From Deltaproteobacteria bacterium (GTDB lineage Bacteria; Desulfobacterota; Binatia; UBA9968), in NCBI GenBank assembly GCA_016874755.1, contig VGTH01000006.1, forward strand, positions 105,564 through 169,563: a stretch of DNA of 64,000 nucleotides. The letters run 5' to 3'. Both the position numbers and the translations under genes were made by a program. This document shows positions 8,079 through 16,625 of this stretch, in pieces; position 1 is the first letter of the stretch, and each line of letters begins with the position of its first letter. The notes beneath the pieces were generated by a model, which saw only the letters and a program-made list of their open reading frames with translations, was not told the origin of the DNA and searched no databases.

Positions 8079-9101
8079 ATGAGAAAAGGTTTGCGGCTCT
8101 CCCTCTTAATCGCCGGACTGCTGCAGGGCTCGCATCTGCTGGCCGACGACTTCTACAAGGGAAAGACCGTCCGCGTCATCGTCGGCGGTACCGCCGGCGG
8201 CGGATTCGATGTCTATACCCGAGCGATGACGCGCCACATGGGTAAGCACATCCCCGGCAACCCCAGCTTCATCGTCGAGAACATGACTGGCGCGGCAACG
8301 CGGATCGCAGCGAAATATATTCACAGCGCGGCGCGGCCAGACGGGCTCACCTTCGGGATCATCAACGGCTATCTGATTTTGAACCAGGTGCTCGATCCCA
8401 AGCGCTTCGATTTCGACACGCGCCAATACGAATACCTTGGCGTGCCGGTGCAGGACAACGTCGCGTGCGTTTTGCGCAAGGAGACCGGCATCACCAACGT
8501 CGAGCAATGGATGGGGGCAAAAACTCCCGTTAAAATGGGCGGCCTCGGGCCGGGCAACAGCACCAGCGACGCCGTGCGCATCGTCAAGGAGACGTTGAAT
8601 CTGCCTATTCAATTGGTCGAAGGCTACAAAGGCACGGCGGATGTGCGCCTGGCCGCCGACGCCGGCGAGCTGGGCGGCGCCTGTTGGGCGTGGGAGTCGA
8701 TCCGCGCCACTTGGACCAAGGCACTCCAGTTAGGTGAAGTGACACCGATCTTGCAGATCCCGCCGAAGAAACAGCCAGACTTGCAGCATGTGCCGCTCGC
8801 CCTCGACTTGGCTAAAACCGAAGACGCCAAACAGATCATCCGCGCCGGCGGCATCGTGCCGAGCGCCATCACCCGCGTCTACGTCATTCCGCCTAAAACA
8901 CCCAAAGCCCGCGTCGAGATTTTGCGCAACGCCTTCGCCGCCACATTGAAAGATTCCGCCTTCCTCGTCGAAGCAAAAAAAGGCGGCCTGGAAGTCAATC
9001 CTCTGGGCGGTGAGGAAGTGAAAAAGACCGTCGACAGCCTGTTTGCGCTCAATCCACAGACCATCGCCAAGCTGGCGAATATTCTGGCGCCCAAACAATA
9101 G
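8079..9101 (+). CDS. Bug/TctC-family periplasmic solute-binding protein
   Basis: The ATG at 8079 follows CGGAGGT at 8064-8070 and starts a clean signal peptide (GLRLSLLIAGLLQGSHLLA). The mature part has FYKGKTVRVIVGGTAGGGFD and GKHIPGNPSFIVENMTGA, the two loops that hold the carboxylate in Bug proteins. It is 340 residues long. It is clearly a close paralogue of the plus-strand gene at 10347-11357 (shared EYLGVPVQDN, LVEGYKGT and GACWAWE) and more distant from 9185-10222. No carrier gene is adjacent. It converges with the next gene over a palindromic spacer. Confidence 0.88.
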   Translation: MRKGLRLSLLIAGLLQGSHLLADDFYKGKTVRVIVGGTAGGGFDVYTRAMTRHMGKHIPGNPSFIVENMTGAATRIAAKYIHSAARPDGLTFGIINGYLILNQVLDPKRFDFDTRQYEYLGVPVQDNVACVLRKETGITNVEQWMGAKTPVKMGGLGPGNSTSDAVRIVKETLNLPIQLVEGYKGTADVRLAADAGELGGACWAWESIRATWTKALQLGEVTPILQIPPKKQPDLQHVPLALDLAKTEDAKQIIRAGGIVPSAITRVYVIPPKTPKARVEILRNAFAATLKDSAFLVEAKKGGLEVNPLGGEEVKKTVDSLFALNPQTIAKLANILAPKQ

Positions 9102-9104
9102 AAG

Positions 9105-9180
9105 ATCGTAAGGGATGGAGGGTAAGGGGTAAGGCGTTTCGAATCTGAAACCTTCACCCTTTACACCTCACCCCTGACGT
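9105..9180. terminator. Palindromic spacer between convergent Bug genes, possible bidirectional terminator
   Basis: The spacer has GGGTAAGGGGTAAGG on one side and the inverse-like CACCCTTTACACCTCACCCCT on the other, with an inner hairpin GTTTC-GAATCT-GAAAC. Both flanking genes end here (9101 plus, 9185 minus). There is no long T-run, so termination is an inference from position. Confidence 0.4.
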
Positions 9181-9184
9181 CTCT

Positions 9185-10222
9185 TTATCTTAATGTTTCC
9201 TTCAACTTCGCCACTACCGGCGCCGGCGTGGAGAACATTCTTTCGATGGCGCTGGCGATCTCTTCGCCGGATGCCGAGGCGATTTCCAGGTTGGCTTTGT
9301 TGGCGTCATTCAACAGGTCGGGATCTTTGACCGCCTGCGCCAGCGCGCGGCGCAGCACTTGCACGCGCTCTTTCGGTGTGTTCGGCGGCAGCGAGTAACC
9401 ATACGTGATCGCGCCGGGTTGATGCACGCCGGCTTCGATCAGTTGCTTGGCTTCGGAGCTTCTGGCAAAGTTAATCGTCAGCGGCACCTTAGGCAGATCG
9501 GCGTGGGCTTTCGGCGCGCTCTGAAGCATGATCACGGCTTGGCCTGACTCCACGGCGCGGCGCCAGGTCGACTTCACCGAAACCCAAGAAAATCCGCACA
9601 GCCCGTCCATCTCACCCGACTCGACGGCCACGCGCATGTCGGCGGTGCCCTTGTAGCCGGTGACCAGACGCATCGGCAAACCGATCGCTTCTTTCAACAC
9701 CTTCGCTACATCGTCGGTGGTGGAACCCGGCGCGCTGCCGGCGAGCTTGAGCGGCGTCTTCGACGCGAGCCACTGCTCGGCGTTGGCGATGCCGGTGCGC
9801 TGGTGCAGCACGCACAGATCATGGTTGTAACCGGGCGCGCCGATCCACTCCATCTTGCGCGCGTCGAAGTTGATCCCCTGGGCGCCGACCAGCTGACCGA
9901 GGATCTGGTTGCCATTGAACGCGCCGATGGTGAGCCCGTCCGGTTTAGCAACGCGATAAATATGATTGGCGCTGATCAAACTCCCCGCGCCCGGCATGTT
10001 GTCGACGACGATTGACGGATTGCCTGGTATGTACTTGCCCATGTAGCGCGCGACTGTGCGCGCGAAGGTGTCGAAGCCGCCGCCGGCTGAGAAGCCGACA
10101 ACGATGCGAATCACCTTGCCACGGTAGAAATCCTCGCCGCTCGATGCCGCAAAGATTGCTTTTGGAATACCCAAGACCAAAACCAGAAACACAGCGCTTG
10201 CGATAGTTAGTCTCTGTTCCAT
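9185..10222 (-). CDS. Bug/TctC-family periplasmic solute-binding protein
   Basis: The protein has 345 residues with a signal peptide (LTIASAVFLVLVLGIPKAIFAA), then FYRGKVIRIVVGFSAGGGFD and GKYIPGNPSIVVDNMPGAGS. Overall it shares the domain order of the neighbouring Bug genes (TGYKGTADMRVA, VPLTINFARSSEAKQL) but differs in detail, so it is probably an older paralogue with another ligand. It is divergent from the Bug gene at 10347; the shared upstream gap of 124 bases should hold both promoters. Confidence 0.87.
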   Translation of the reverse strand: MEQRLTIASAVFLVLVLGIPKAIFAASSGEDFYRGKVIRIVVGFSAGGGFDTFARTVARYMGKYIPGNPSIVVDNMPGAGSLISANHIYRVAKPDGLTIGAFNGNQILGQLVGAQGINFDARKMEWIGAPGYNHDLCVLHQRTGIANAEQWLASKTPLKLAGSAPGSTTDDVAKVLKEAIGLPMRLVTGYKGTADMRVAVESGEMDGLCGFSWVSVKSTWRRAVESGQAVIMLQSAPKAHADLPKVPLTINFARSSEAKQLIEAGVHQPGAITYGYSLPPNTPKERVQVLRRALAQAVKDPDLLNDANKANLEIASASGEEIASAIERMFSTPAPVVAKLKETLR

Positions 10223-10346
10223 GCCGCCTCCCTTTGGCTACCCCACTTAACCAAGAGCCGATGTCTCGTCAACCGCTGATTTCAAGCGATTGGACGTTGA
10301 CAAGTAAGCCATTACCACATAATCACCAAAACTCGGAGGAGCTGCG

Positions 10347-11357
10347 ATGAAGTTTCTCGTGCTAGGCTTAGTTATCCTTCTATCCGCTGCTGCTGCGTCT
10401 GCTCAGGACTTTTACCGCGGCAAAGTCATCCGCGTCATCGTCGGCGGTAGCCCGGGCGGGGGCTTCGATATCTACACCCGCGCCATGGCGCGCCACATGG
10501 GCAAGCACATTCCCGGCAATCCATCGCTGATCGTCGAGAACATGACCGGCGCGGGCACATTCATCGCGGCGAAATATGTCCATAGCAGCGCCAAACCCGA
10601 CGGCTTGTCGATCGGCATGTTTAACGGCGGGCTGATTTTAGGGCGCGTGCTCGGCATGAAGGGAATCGACATCGACATGCGCGAGCTGGAATACCTCGGC
10701 GTGCCGGTGCAGGACAACCCGGTCTGCGCCGTGAGCAAGGCGAGCGGCGTCACCCACTTCGAACAATGGGCGGCATCGAAGGCACCGATCAAGCTCGGTG
10801 GCCTAAGCCCCGGCAACAGCACGAGCGACGTAGCGCGCATTATTCAAAGCGCGCTGAATCTGCCGGTGCAGCTTGTCGAGGGATACAAGGGCACTAACGA
10901 GATCCGCCTCGCCACCGACGCGGGCGAGTTGCACGGCGCTTGTTGGGCTTGGGAAACATTAAAAACCGCTTGGAGCAAAGCCCTCGGATCCGGCGACATG
11001 AATGTGGTCCTGCAGGTTACGGCGAAAAAACTTCCCGAGCTGCCCAACGCGCCCTTGGCACTCGATCTGGCAAAGAGCGAAGAAGCTAAACTCTTACTGC
11101 GCGCTGGCGCCATCGATCCGGCGGCGATCGTGCGCGTCTACGTGACCACGCCAAAGATTCCGCGTGATCGACTGCAGATCCTGCGCACAGCGTTCGCCAA
11201 GACGTTGACGGATGCGGACTTTGTCGGCGAGGCAAAGAAAGCCAATCTCGACATCAATCCACTGACCGGCGAAGAAGTGAAAAAGCTGGTCGACGATCTT
11301 TTCAAACTTCCAACGCCTTCAAAAAATAAGTTGATCCAAACGCTAATCCCCAAATAA
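10347..11357 (+). CDS. Bug/TctC-family periplasmic solute-binding protein
   Basis: This 336-residue protein has a short signal peptide (FLVLGLVILLSAAAASAQ), then FYRGKVIRVIVGGSPGGGFD and GKHIPGNPSLIVENMTGAG. It is the nearest paralogue of the product of 8079-9101, sharing EYLGVPVQDN, QLVEGYKGT and HGACWAWE. A CGGAGGAG site precedes the ATG. It is followed on the same strand by an NMT1-type binding protein after a 102-base gap holding a palindromic repeat, so co-transcription is possible but not certain. Confidence 0.88.
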   Translation: MKFLVLGLVILLSAAAASAQDFYRGKVIRVIVGGSPGGGFDIYTRAMARHMGKHIPGNPSLIVENMTGAGTFIAAKYVHSSAKPDGLSIGMFNGGLILGRVLGMKGIDIDMRELEYLGVPVQDNPVCAVSKASGVTHFEQWAASKAPIKLGGLSPGNSTSDVARIIQSALNLPVQLVEGYKGTNEIRLATDAGELHGACWAWETLKTAWSKALGSGDMNVVLQVTAKKLPELPNAPLALDLAKSEEAKLLLRAGAIDPAAIVRVYVTTPKIPRDRLQILRTAFAKTLTDADFVGEAKKANLDINPLTGEEVKKLVDDLFKLPTPSKNKLIQTLIPK

Positions 11358-11371
11358 TTGAAACAATCTTT

Positions 11372-11431
11372 TTAGGGTGCGCCGTGCGCATCATCGAACC
11401 CGGGGCCGGTGCGCCCGGCGCACCCTACGGG
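11372..11431. repeat. Palindromic GTAGGGTGCGC-type intergenic repeat, copy 1
   Basis: TAGGGTGCGCCGTGCGCA on the left and GGTGCGCCCGGCGCACCCTAC on the right form an inverted pair able to fold into a hairpin. A related copy lies at 32639-32682. Position between two plus-strand binding-protein genes suggests an attenuating or terminating hairpin, but it may simply be a dispersed repeat. Confidence 0.55.
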
Positions 11432-11459
11432 CAATGAACAAGGACATGGAGAATGACTC

Positions 11460-12470
11460 ATGAATCTTAAACTGCGCGTGCTTGCATTGAGCACTTTATT
11501 GGGTCTCGGCCTGACGACAACGCGGCACAACGCCGAAGCTGCCGAATTGAAGCCGGAGCGCAGCAAACTCGAAGTCGCCATCGCCGCCACCGGGCCGCTC
11601 TACCTGCCGCTTTTGCTCGCCGCTGACGCCGGTTACTTTGACAAGCGGGGTCTAAAGGTAAATTTGACCACGCTCAGCGCTACTGCGTCGGCGCAAGCGC
11701 TGCTTTCCGGCACGGTGGACATTTACCAGGGCGGCACGGCGACGATACACGCCAACGTCGCCGGCTCCGACTTGATCTACATCGGCGCCGCAGTCGACAA
11801 GAGCACACTCGTGCTCTTTGGCCAAAAAGGCATCACCAAGTTCGAAGACTTGCGAGGCAAAGCAGTGGCGACCACGTCAGTCGGCGCCTTCGGCGAGATC
11901 GCCATGCGCAAGTTTGCCAAGGAACGCGGCATGGAGGTTGGCAAAGACATCAAGCTGCTCTACCACAAGGGACCGCCCGATGCGCTGCAAACGTTCATGC
12001 TCAACAACGCCGATGCTTTAATCGTCACGCCGCCGCAGACCGAGATGGCCAAACAAAAAGGCTACCCAGTGATCATCGATTTTTTTCAACAAGGCCTGAA
12101 AATCATCGGCCCCGGCACTGGTGTTGCACGATCCTTCGTGCAGAAAAATCCCAACACGCTAAAAATCTTTTTGATGGGCTATCTCGACGGCATCAAGCGC
12201 GCCATTGACGATCCCCAAGCGGCAAAGCAGGTCGAATCGCACTACACCAAAGTCACCGATCCGAAACTTTTGGAGGACAGCTACCAGGAAGGCAAGAAAG
12301 TTTGGAACAAGGACATGACCATCGACGCCGACGCGATCAAGCTCGTCCTCGAACAATCGACCGTGGCCGGCGCTGCGAATCTCGACCCCAAACGTTTCTT
12401 CGACAACACGCTGATCCGAGAAGTGAACCGCGACTACGCGTCGAAACTATTTCCGGGGCAGGTGAAGTAA
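11460..12470 (+). CDS. NMT1/SsuA-type ABC-transporter substrate-binding protein
   Basis: The protein has 336 residues with a signal peptide ending near residue 23 (AEA). The mature part has LEVAIAATGPLYLPLLLAAD, then AGYFDKRGLKVNLTTL, LLSGTVDIYQGGTATIHAN and FEDLRGKAVATTSVGAFGE, the order of elements in NMT1-like receptors. GHH-type ligand residues cannot be recognised. The family feeds ABC importers, but neither permease nor ATPase is present. It follows the Bug gene and its transcript probably ends at the hairpin at 12493-12516. Confidence 0.85.
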   Translation: MNLKLRVLALSTLLGLGLTTTRHNAEAAELKPERSKLEVAIAATGPLYLPLLLAADAGYFDKRGLKVNLTTLSATASAQALLSGTVDIYQGGTATIHANVAGSDLIYIGAAVDKSTLVLFGQKGITKFEDLRGKAVATTSVGAFGEIAMRKFAKERGMEVGKDIKLLYHKGPPDALQTFMLNNADALIVTPPQTEMAKQKGYPVIIDFFQQGLKIIGPGTGVARSFVQKNPNTLKIFLMGYLDGIKRAIDDPQAAKQVESHYTKVTDPKLLEDSYQEGKKVWNKDMTIDADAIKLVLEQSTVAGAANLDPKRFFDNTLIREVNRDYASKLFPGQVK

Positions 12471-12492
12471 CTAGGCAACAGGCGTGAGAAAG

Positions 12493-12516
12493 AGGGGCGC
12501 GACAAATCGCGCCCCT
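12493..12516. terminator. Perfect 10-bp hairpin between convergent genes
   Basis: AGGGGCGCGA, loop CAAA, TCGCGCCCCT form a perfect 10-base-pair stem. It lies between the ends of the plus-strand gene (12470) and the minus-strand gene (12612). It has no U-run but is very stable. The same sequence type is a common dispersed hairpin in environmental genomes, so it may be both repeat and terminator. Confidence 0.6.
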
Positions 12517-12557
12517 ACATTCGGTTTCTATTTTGCGCCTTTTGCTCTTCGATCCAA

Positions 12558-12586
12558 TTCAGGGTGGTGAGTCTATCGAACCACGC
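12558..12586. repeat. Degenerate copy of the CCTTCGACAAGCTCAGGACGAACGG family
   Basis: The segment AGGGTGGTGAGTCTATCGAACCACG, read on the minus strand, gives CGTGGTTCGATAGACTCACCAC. This is a diverged form of the dispersed repeat that also occurs at 21582-21664, 38101-38136 and 63038-63069. Confidence 0.4.
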
Positions 12587-12611
12587 TTTTGCGGTTAATT
12601 CTTCCCGAGCG

Positions 12612-14264
12612 TTAGTTCGTCGCCCCACCATTCGTAAAGCGCAGCTTGGCGGCCTGCTCGACGTAATATTCGCCGACCTTTTTCGGCAGCAGTCCTTCAT
12701 GGACGAGCTTGAATGCTGCATTCTTCACACAATTGACGTAAGCCACCTGGGTCATTCTTTGCCCCGCTTTTAACAAACCCAGCCGCTGCCACGCCTGCGC
12801 TACTGTCTCGCGCTTGTCGCGCACGCCGTTGCCGTTCATGTCGACCAATTGCCCGCGGGCATCGAGCGGTTCGAGATTGACGCCGTCGAAGCGCGCAAAC
12901 TCGGTCTCTTGCCCGCCTCTTCTCGCGGGGTCAACGTCGCGTGGAAAAATGTGATAAACGCCCAGCGGACAGGCTACTTCCGGCAAAGCGATACCTGGGT
13001 TTTCGTTGACCCCGTCTTTGTTGAGATCACCCAACTCCATCATGTCCACTTTGCTGGGCGGAGGTGCGATATCGCGCTCCACCCAAGCATCGAGCCGATC
13101 GATCAATGCGTCATAGAGCCCGGTGAGGTCGAGGGTTTGATTGACCAGGTCGGGGCGCGACACCTGGCCCGCGTCGAAGTGGCTCACGCCGCGAAATTCG
13201 TAGACGCGATGCTTCGCGCCAAGACCTTTTTCCCGCAACAATCGGGCGTTTTCCCGCTTATTGGTCAGAAAATCGTTGGTGTCGCCGAGGTACAGCCCAT
13301 GGGTGGTATCGATCTGTTTGACGAAGCGCTTGCGCTCTTCGTCCGTCGTGAAAAGAACATCCTTGCCGTCGACGGTGAGCTTTGGCAGCCACAGACCGCC
13401 GCCGGCGTCGTCGAGCAAGAAGGCGTCGAAGAGCGCCCGCCCATCGCTATCGACGTTGGCCCCGGCCTGGTAGTTGACCTGCCGGCCCCAAAAGCCGCCC
13501 GCGGAATGGCCGTAGAAATAGATCCGTCTGGGGCGCGATCCCGCGCGCTGAGCGATCATGTTGCGCGCGAGCTGGGTCCAGGAAGTCAAAAGCCCGGCAT
13601 GGGAACTCAGGTTAAACCCCTTGAGCGCCGTGCCATCTTCCAGCGTCACCGTGGCGTCGCCGCGCAAACGGTCCGAAGTTCGCATCGTGTGAGCGACGGC
13701 GTAGCCCTTGTCGATCATCAGCGTCACATAGCGATTGACGTTTTGCCGCTGGTTGTACTTTGCGTCGGGGTCGCGCGGCAAAAGGTGTCCCACCGCGCCG
13801 TAGGAGCCCGCGCCATGGGCGGTGATGTAAAGCTTGCCGTTCCAGTGACGCGCATCCTCGGGGTAAAATATCGTTAGACCATGATTGGTCGCTGCCTCGT
13901 AGCGCGCCACGCCGCGGGCGCGCGGTCCGCTGAGCCCCGATTGTACGAAAACAAACTCCGGGCCATCGGTGAAATATGCCGCCCGCGATCCCTTCTCGCG
14001 CGACGCCCAGCCTTCCACGGTACCGCTCAGGCGAACCTCGACACGGCGAAATCTCTGGCCTTTGATGTTGAAAACCGTTTCTTCGGAGACGATGTGGCAG
14101 AGTTCGATGCCGACGGTGTGGCCCAGGGCCTGCCTCGCCGCAGGAGCAAATTCATTGCAGGGCGCGGCGTCCTTGAATTTATCCCCGGTCTTTTCCTGCG
14201 CGCCGGCGACACCAAGAACGGCCCAAAGGACACTCAATACGGCCAAGCATGCGACTTTATTCAT
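12612..14264 (-). CDS. Secreted alpha/beta hydrolase with EF-hand-like insertions
   Basis: The 550-residue protein starts with a Sec signal peptide (VACLAVLSVLWAVLGVAGAQ). The hydrolase core shows an oxyanion-type AHGAGS at about 149-154 and the nucleophile elbow YGHSAGG with Ser254. A candidate catalytic His is in FRGVSHFDAG. Two Ca-loop-like sequences follow in the C-terminal third, DLNKDGVNENPG and DMNGNGVRDKRE. The architecture suggests a periplasmic or exported esterase or amidase; the substrate is unknown. It is a monocistronic gene on the minus strand, convergent with the binding protein at 11460 and divergent from the amidohydrolase at 14397. Confidence 0.75.
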   Translation of the reverse strand: MNKVACLAVLSVLWAVLGVAGAQEKTGDKFKDAAPCNEFAPAARQALGHTVGIELCHIVSEETVFNIKGQRFRRVEVRLSGTVEGWASREKGSRAAYFTDGPEFVFVQSGLSGPRARGVARYEAATNHGLTIFYPEDARHWNGKLYITAHGAGSYGAVGHLLPRDPDAKYNQRQNVNRYVTLMIDKGYAVAHTMRTSDRLRGDATVTLEDGTALKGFNLSSHAGLLTSWTQLARNMIAQRAGSRPRRIYFYGHSAGGFWGRQVNYQAGANVDSDGRALFDAFLLDDAGGGLWLPKLTVDGKDVLFTTDEERKRFVKQIDTTHGLYLGDTNDFLTNKRENARLLREKGLGAKHRVYEFRGVSHFDAGQVSRPDLVNQTLDLTGLYDALIDRLDAWVERDIAPPPSKVDMMELGDLNKDGVNENPGIALPEVACPLGVYHIFPRDVDPARRGGQETEFARFDGVNLEPLDARGQLVDMNGNGVRDKRETVAQAWQRLGLLKAGQRMTQVAYVNCVKNAAFKLVHEGLLPKKVGEYYVEQAAKLRFTNGGATN

Positions 14265-14396
14265 AGGGAATGCCTCCTAGAACGAACCTATTCTGCTAGC
14301 TTAAAAATTGTCAAGGCGAGCTGAGTTCCTCCGCTTCGCAAAATCGACTGCTTCTGCTATGGATTGAAACCTAATTATTTTCACAGGAGCAGACTC

Positions 14397-15479
14397 ATGC
14401 GTATCATCGACGCCGACGGCCACGTATTAGAAAGAGACATTCCCTGGGCGGATTTGCTCGAAGCCCCCTACCGCGATCGCGCGCCCAAAGCCGTCAAAGA
14501 CAACCGCGGTTTCACTTTCGTCATGATGGAAGGAAAACTCACGCCCAAGCCGGTTGGCAAAGCGTGCAGCTTCGTCGGCGCGCCGCGCAGCCACCATCCG
14601 CAGGCCACCACGGGCATGACCGATCCCGTCGTGCGTTTGAAAGATATGGACTTGGAAGGCATCGACACCGCCGTGCTCTTCGGCACCTCGCCGTTCTTGA
14701 GCCTGCCCTTCGTCGAAGACAAAGATTTGGCCAGCGCGGTCGCCCGCGTCTACAACAACTGGCTGGCTAAATATTGCAGCGCCGATCCGCGCCGCTTGAA
14801 AGGCGTCGCCGCCGTGGCGATCCAAGACCCGGTCGAAGCGACCAAAGAATTGCGCCGTGCGGTGACCGAATTAAAATTCGTCGCCGTCGCCGCACCGCCG
14901 GTCTCCGCGTCGAAGAAAAACCTCGACGACCCCGACCTCTACCCATTCTTTGCCGAAGCCGAAAAGTTAAACGTGCCGGTGTGCATCCACGTCGGCGCCG
15001 GCGACGGCGTGCCAGCAGCGACTGAACGCTTCGACCACCCGCTCTACACCCACGCCATGGCCCATCCGTTCGAGCAAATGATCGCGACCTTGTGCGTCGT
15101 CTGTGGCGGTCTATTAGAACGTTTCCCCAAACTAAAATTCGCCTTCATGGAAGCTGGCTGCGGCTGGGTGCCCTACTGGATGGAGCGCTTGGACGAGCAT
15201 TACGAAATCTTGCAGCCCACCGTCCCCTGGCTAAAAAAAGCTCCGAGCGAATACATGAAGAGCGGCCAGATGTTCTACGCCTTCGAGATGGAAGAAAAGA
15301 TGCTCCCCTATGTCGCCGAGTTCGTCGGCTCCGAGCGCCTCGTCTTCGCCACCGACTACAATCATAGCGACTCCAAATTCCCCCACACCGTAAGTGAAGT
15401 GATGGAGCGCAAAGATTTGACCGACGGCTTGAAGGCCAAGATCATGGGCGAGAACGCGGCAAAGTTGTACAGCTTGTAA
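14397..15479 (+). CDS. Amidohydrolase-family protein (AH2 / decarboxylase-like)
   Basis: The ATG at 14397 has AGGAGC upstream; the longer frame to 14364 has no such site. The 360-residue product begins IIDADGHVLERD, in which the usual D-x-H metal motif at the start of the TIM barrel has a Gly and keeps one His. Later elements are VCIHVGAG (metal His), the block FPKLKFAFMEAGCGWVPYWM and VFATDYNHSD with the catalytic-region Asp. This pattern matches the amidohydrolase-2 group that contains amino-carboxymuconate and 6-methylsalicylate decarboxylases. The window holds three further paralogues (17672, 29517, 43967). The substrate is unknown. Confidence 0.85.
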   Translation: MRIIDADGHVLERDIPWADLLEAPYRDRAPKAVKDNRGFTFVMMEGKLTPKPVGKACSFVGAPRSHHPQATTGMTDPVVRLKDMDLEGIDTAVLFGTSPFLSLPFVEDKDLASAVARVYNNWLAKYCSADPRRLKGVAAVAIQDPVEATKELRRAVTELKFVAVAAPPVSASKKNLDDPDLYPFFAEAEKLNVPVCIHVGAGDGVPAATERFDHPLYTHAMAHPFEQMIATLCVVCGGLLERFPKLKFAFMEAGCGWVPYWMERLDEHYEILQPTVPWLKKAPSEYMKSGQMFYAFEMEEKMLPYVAEFVGSERLVFATDYNHSDSKFPHTVSEVMERKDLTDGLKAKIMGENAAKLYSL

Positions 15480-15519
15480 TCGCGCGCCACTGCACGCTTC
15501 GACTTGAATCGCAGCCGCC

Positions 15520-16248
15520 CTACTTCGACTTGGCGGCAAAGACGTTTTTGTAGTCCGCCCAGGCCTGCGGCCCGGCGCGATCGAAGACTTTGTCGCGCAG
15601 CCCGCCGGCGTATTCGGCTGGAATGTAGTTGATCTTTTCCGTGTAGGAAGGCTTCAAGCGCATCCCCTTGGCCTCGAACTCGTCGGCCAATTTGAGATTG
15701 GCGAGCACCGAGGCGAGCTCCGCATGATCTGTCCACATGGCTTTGTAGGCGATCTTGCCGTGCTTATCGACGATATAAATCATATTGGGCAAAGAGCCGT
15801 AGGCCCGATGCACCGGGCCGTCGAGATCGTCAACCAACAGGACAGATTCAATACCGTCTTGCTGTCGGCAATCGCGGGCAAATTTTAGCTTTTGCTCCCA
15901 GCTCCTGTGCGCGCCATAGTTTTCTCCTGGATGCGGCTCGCGCACGTAGATCGTGAAAAATTCAAATCCCCTCTCGCGGTATTGCGCATATAGCTTGTTC
16001 AAGGGCGAGACCTCGCCCACAAACGGCGGTCAGGTAATACTGCCAAATTCCAGCAGCAGATGTTTTCGGCCCCGGAATGCAGACAGACGAACCTTCTCGC
16101 CGTCAACCGTAGGCAGCTCAAAATCTGGCGCATCCTCACCGGCGCGCAAAGCGGCCTTAAACTCGCCCGACATACCGGCGCTCTCAGAACGGGAAAACGC
16201 TTCGTAGTTGTAGCTATCGGAAATGTTTCTGCTCTCCGGTTTAGCCAT
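15520..16248 (-). CDS. Deiodinase-like thioredoxin-fold protein with in-frame TGA, probable selenoprotein
   Basis: Two frames, 16248 down to 16033 and 16029 down to 15520, are in the same phase and separated only by one TGA at 16030-16032. Read through, the protein has 242 residues with EFGSIT-U73-PPF at the active site, followed by FFTIYVREPHPGENYGAHRS. These match the iodothyronine-deiodinase signature FGSxTUPPF and its IIYIEEAHxxDGW...HRS block. Seventeen bases after the TGA the mRNA forms GGGCGA-GGUC-UCGCCC, a 6-bp stem with a GGUC loop as in the E. coli fdhF SECIS. The start at 16248 follows AGGAGG at spacing 10. The function is likely a thiol/selenol redox or reductive dehalogenation reaction in the cytoplasm; that is inference. 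The alternative is a nonsense mutation of a Cys or Trp codon. Confidence 0.8.
16005..16032 (-). promoter_or_regulatory. Putative bacterial SECIS element downstream of the TGA codon
   Basis: On the minus strand the TGA (16032-16030) is followed by 17 bases and then the loop GGUC, closed by a perfect 6-bp stem GGGCGA/UCGCCC. The loop sequence is the one bound by SelB in E. coli fdhF, where the loop starts 18 bases after UGA. Spacing and the G at the loop start both fall in the known range for bacterial SECIS elements. Confidence 0.7.
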
Positions 16249-16342
16249 CGTCGGTGGTCCTCCTATACGGCTAGTAACACATCTCGCCAAGGCGGATTTA
16301 CCCCGGCTATACCTCAATTTGTTTTCTATAGAATCTCAATTC

Positions 16343-16560
16343 TCACCGAACCTCGGCGCGGATCGCTGATTTAGCGGTCTCCCAATCGGTGAAATGACCT
16401 TTCCCTCTGCGATCTTATGCCGGCGCTCTTCGAGGGCGTCTCTGTGCCACTCCGGTGACTCGAAGGAATCCGGAGAGCGAGTAAGCTCTTCCCAGAATAA
16501 TTCCATCGCAGCAAGCTTTTCCTGCTGGGTCATGTCATTAAGAGGAAAGTTAACTGACAT
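16343..16560 (-). pseudogene. Frameshifted addiction-module antitoxin (Unstab_antitox/RelB-like)
   Basis: From the ATG at 16560 the frame gives FPLNDMTQQEKLAAMELFWE, then SPEWHRDALEERRHKIAEGK, the normal body of this small antitoxin family. After EGK the reading frame is wrong, but in another frame (16396 down to 16343) the expected ending HFTDWETAKSAIRAEVR followed by TGA is intact. A single-base loss near 16398 explains both. No RelE/ParE toxin gene lies on either side, so this is an orphan. It could be a real decayed antitoxin or a sequencing error. The uninterrupted longer frame to 16336 is therefore misleading at its C-terminus. Confidence 0.75.
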
Positions 16561-16625
16561 AGCCGAATTATATACCTCAACGCACTCACGACAATTTTGC
16601 ACCATAACCCATTCGCTTCAACCGT

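Noticed and set aside
12849..13877. Long plus-strand frame opposite the secreted hydrolase
   Set aside because: It is antisense to a well-supported hydrolase with signal peptide and GHSAGG. The frame has no recognisable motif and reads like mirrored codon usage.
16336..16605. Uninterrupted 89-residue antitoxin
   Set aside because: The last 20 residues do not fit the family, while the right ending exists in another phase, so the gene is better described as frameshifted.
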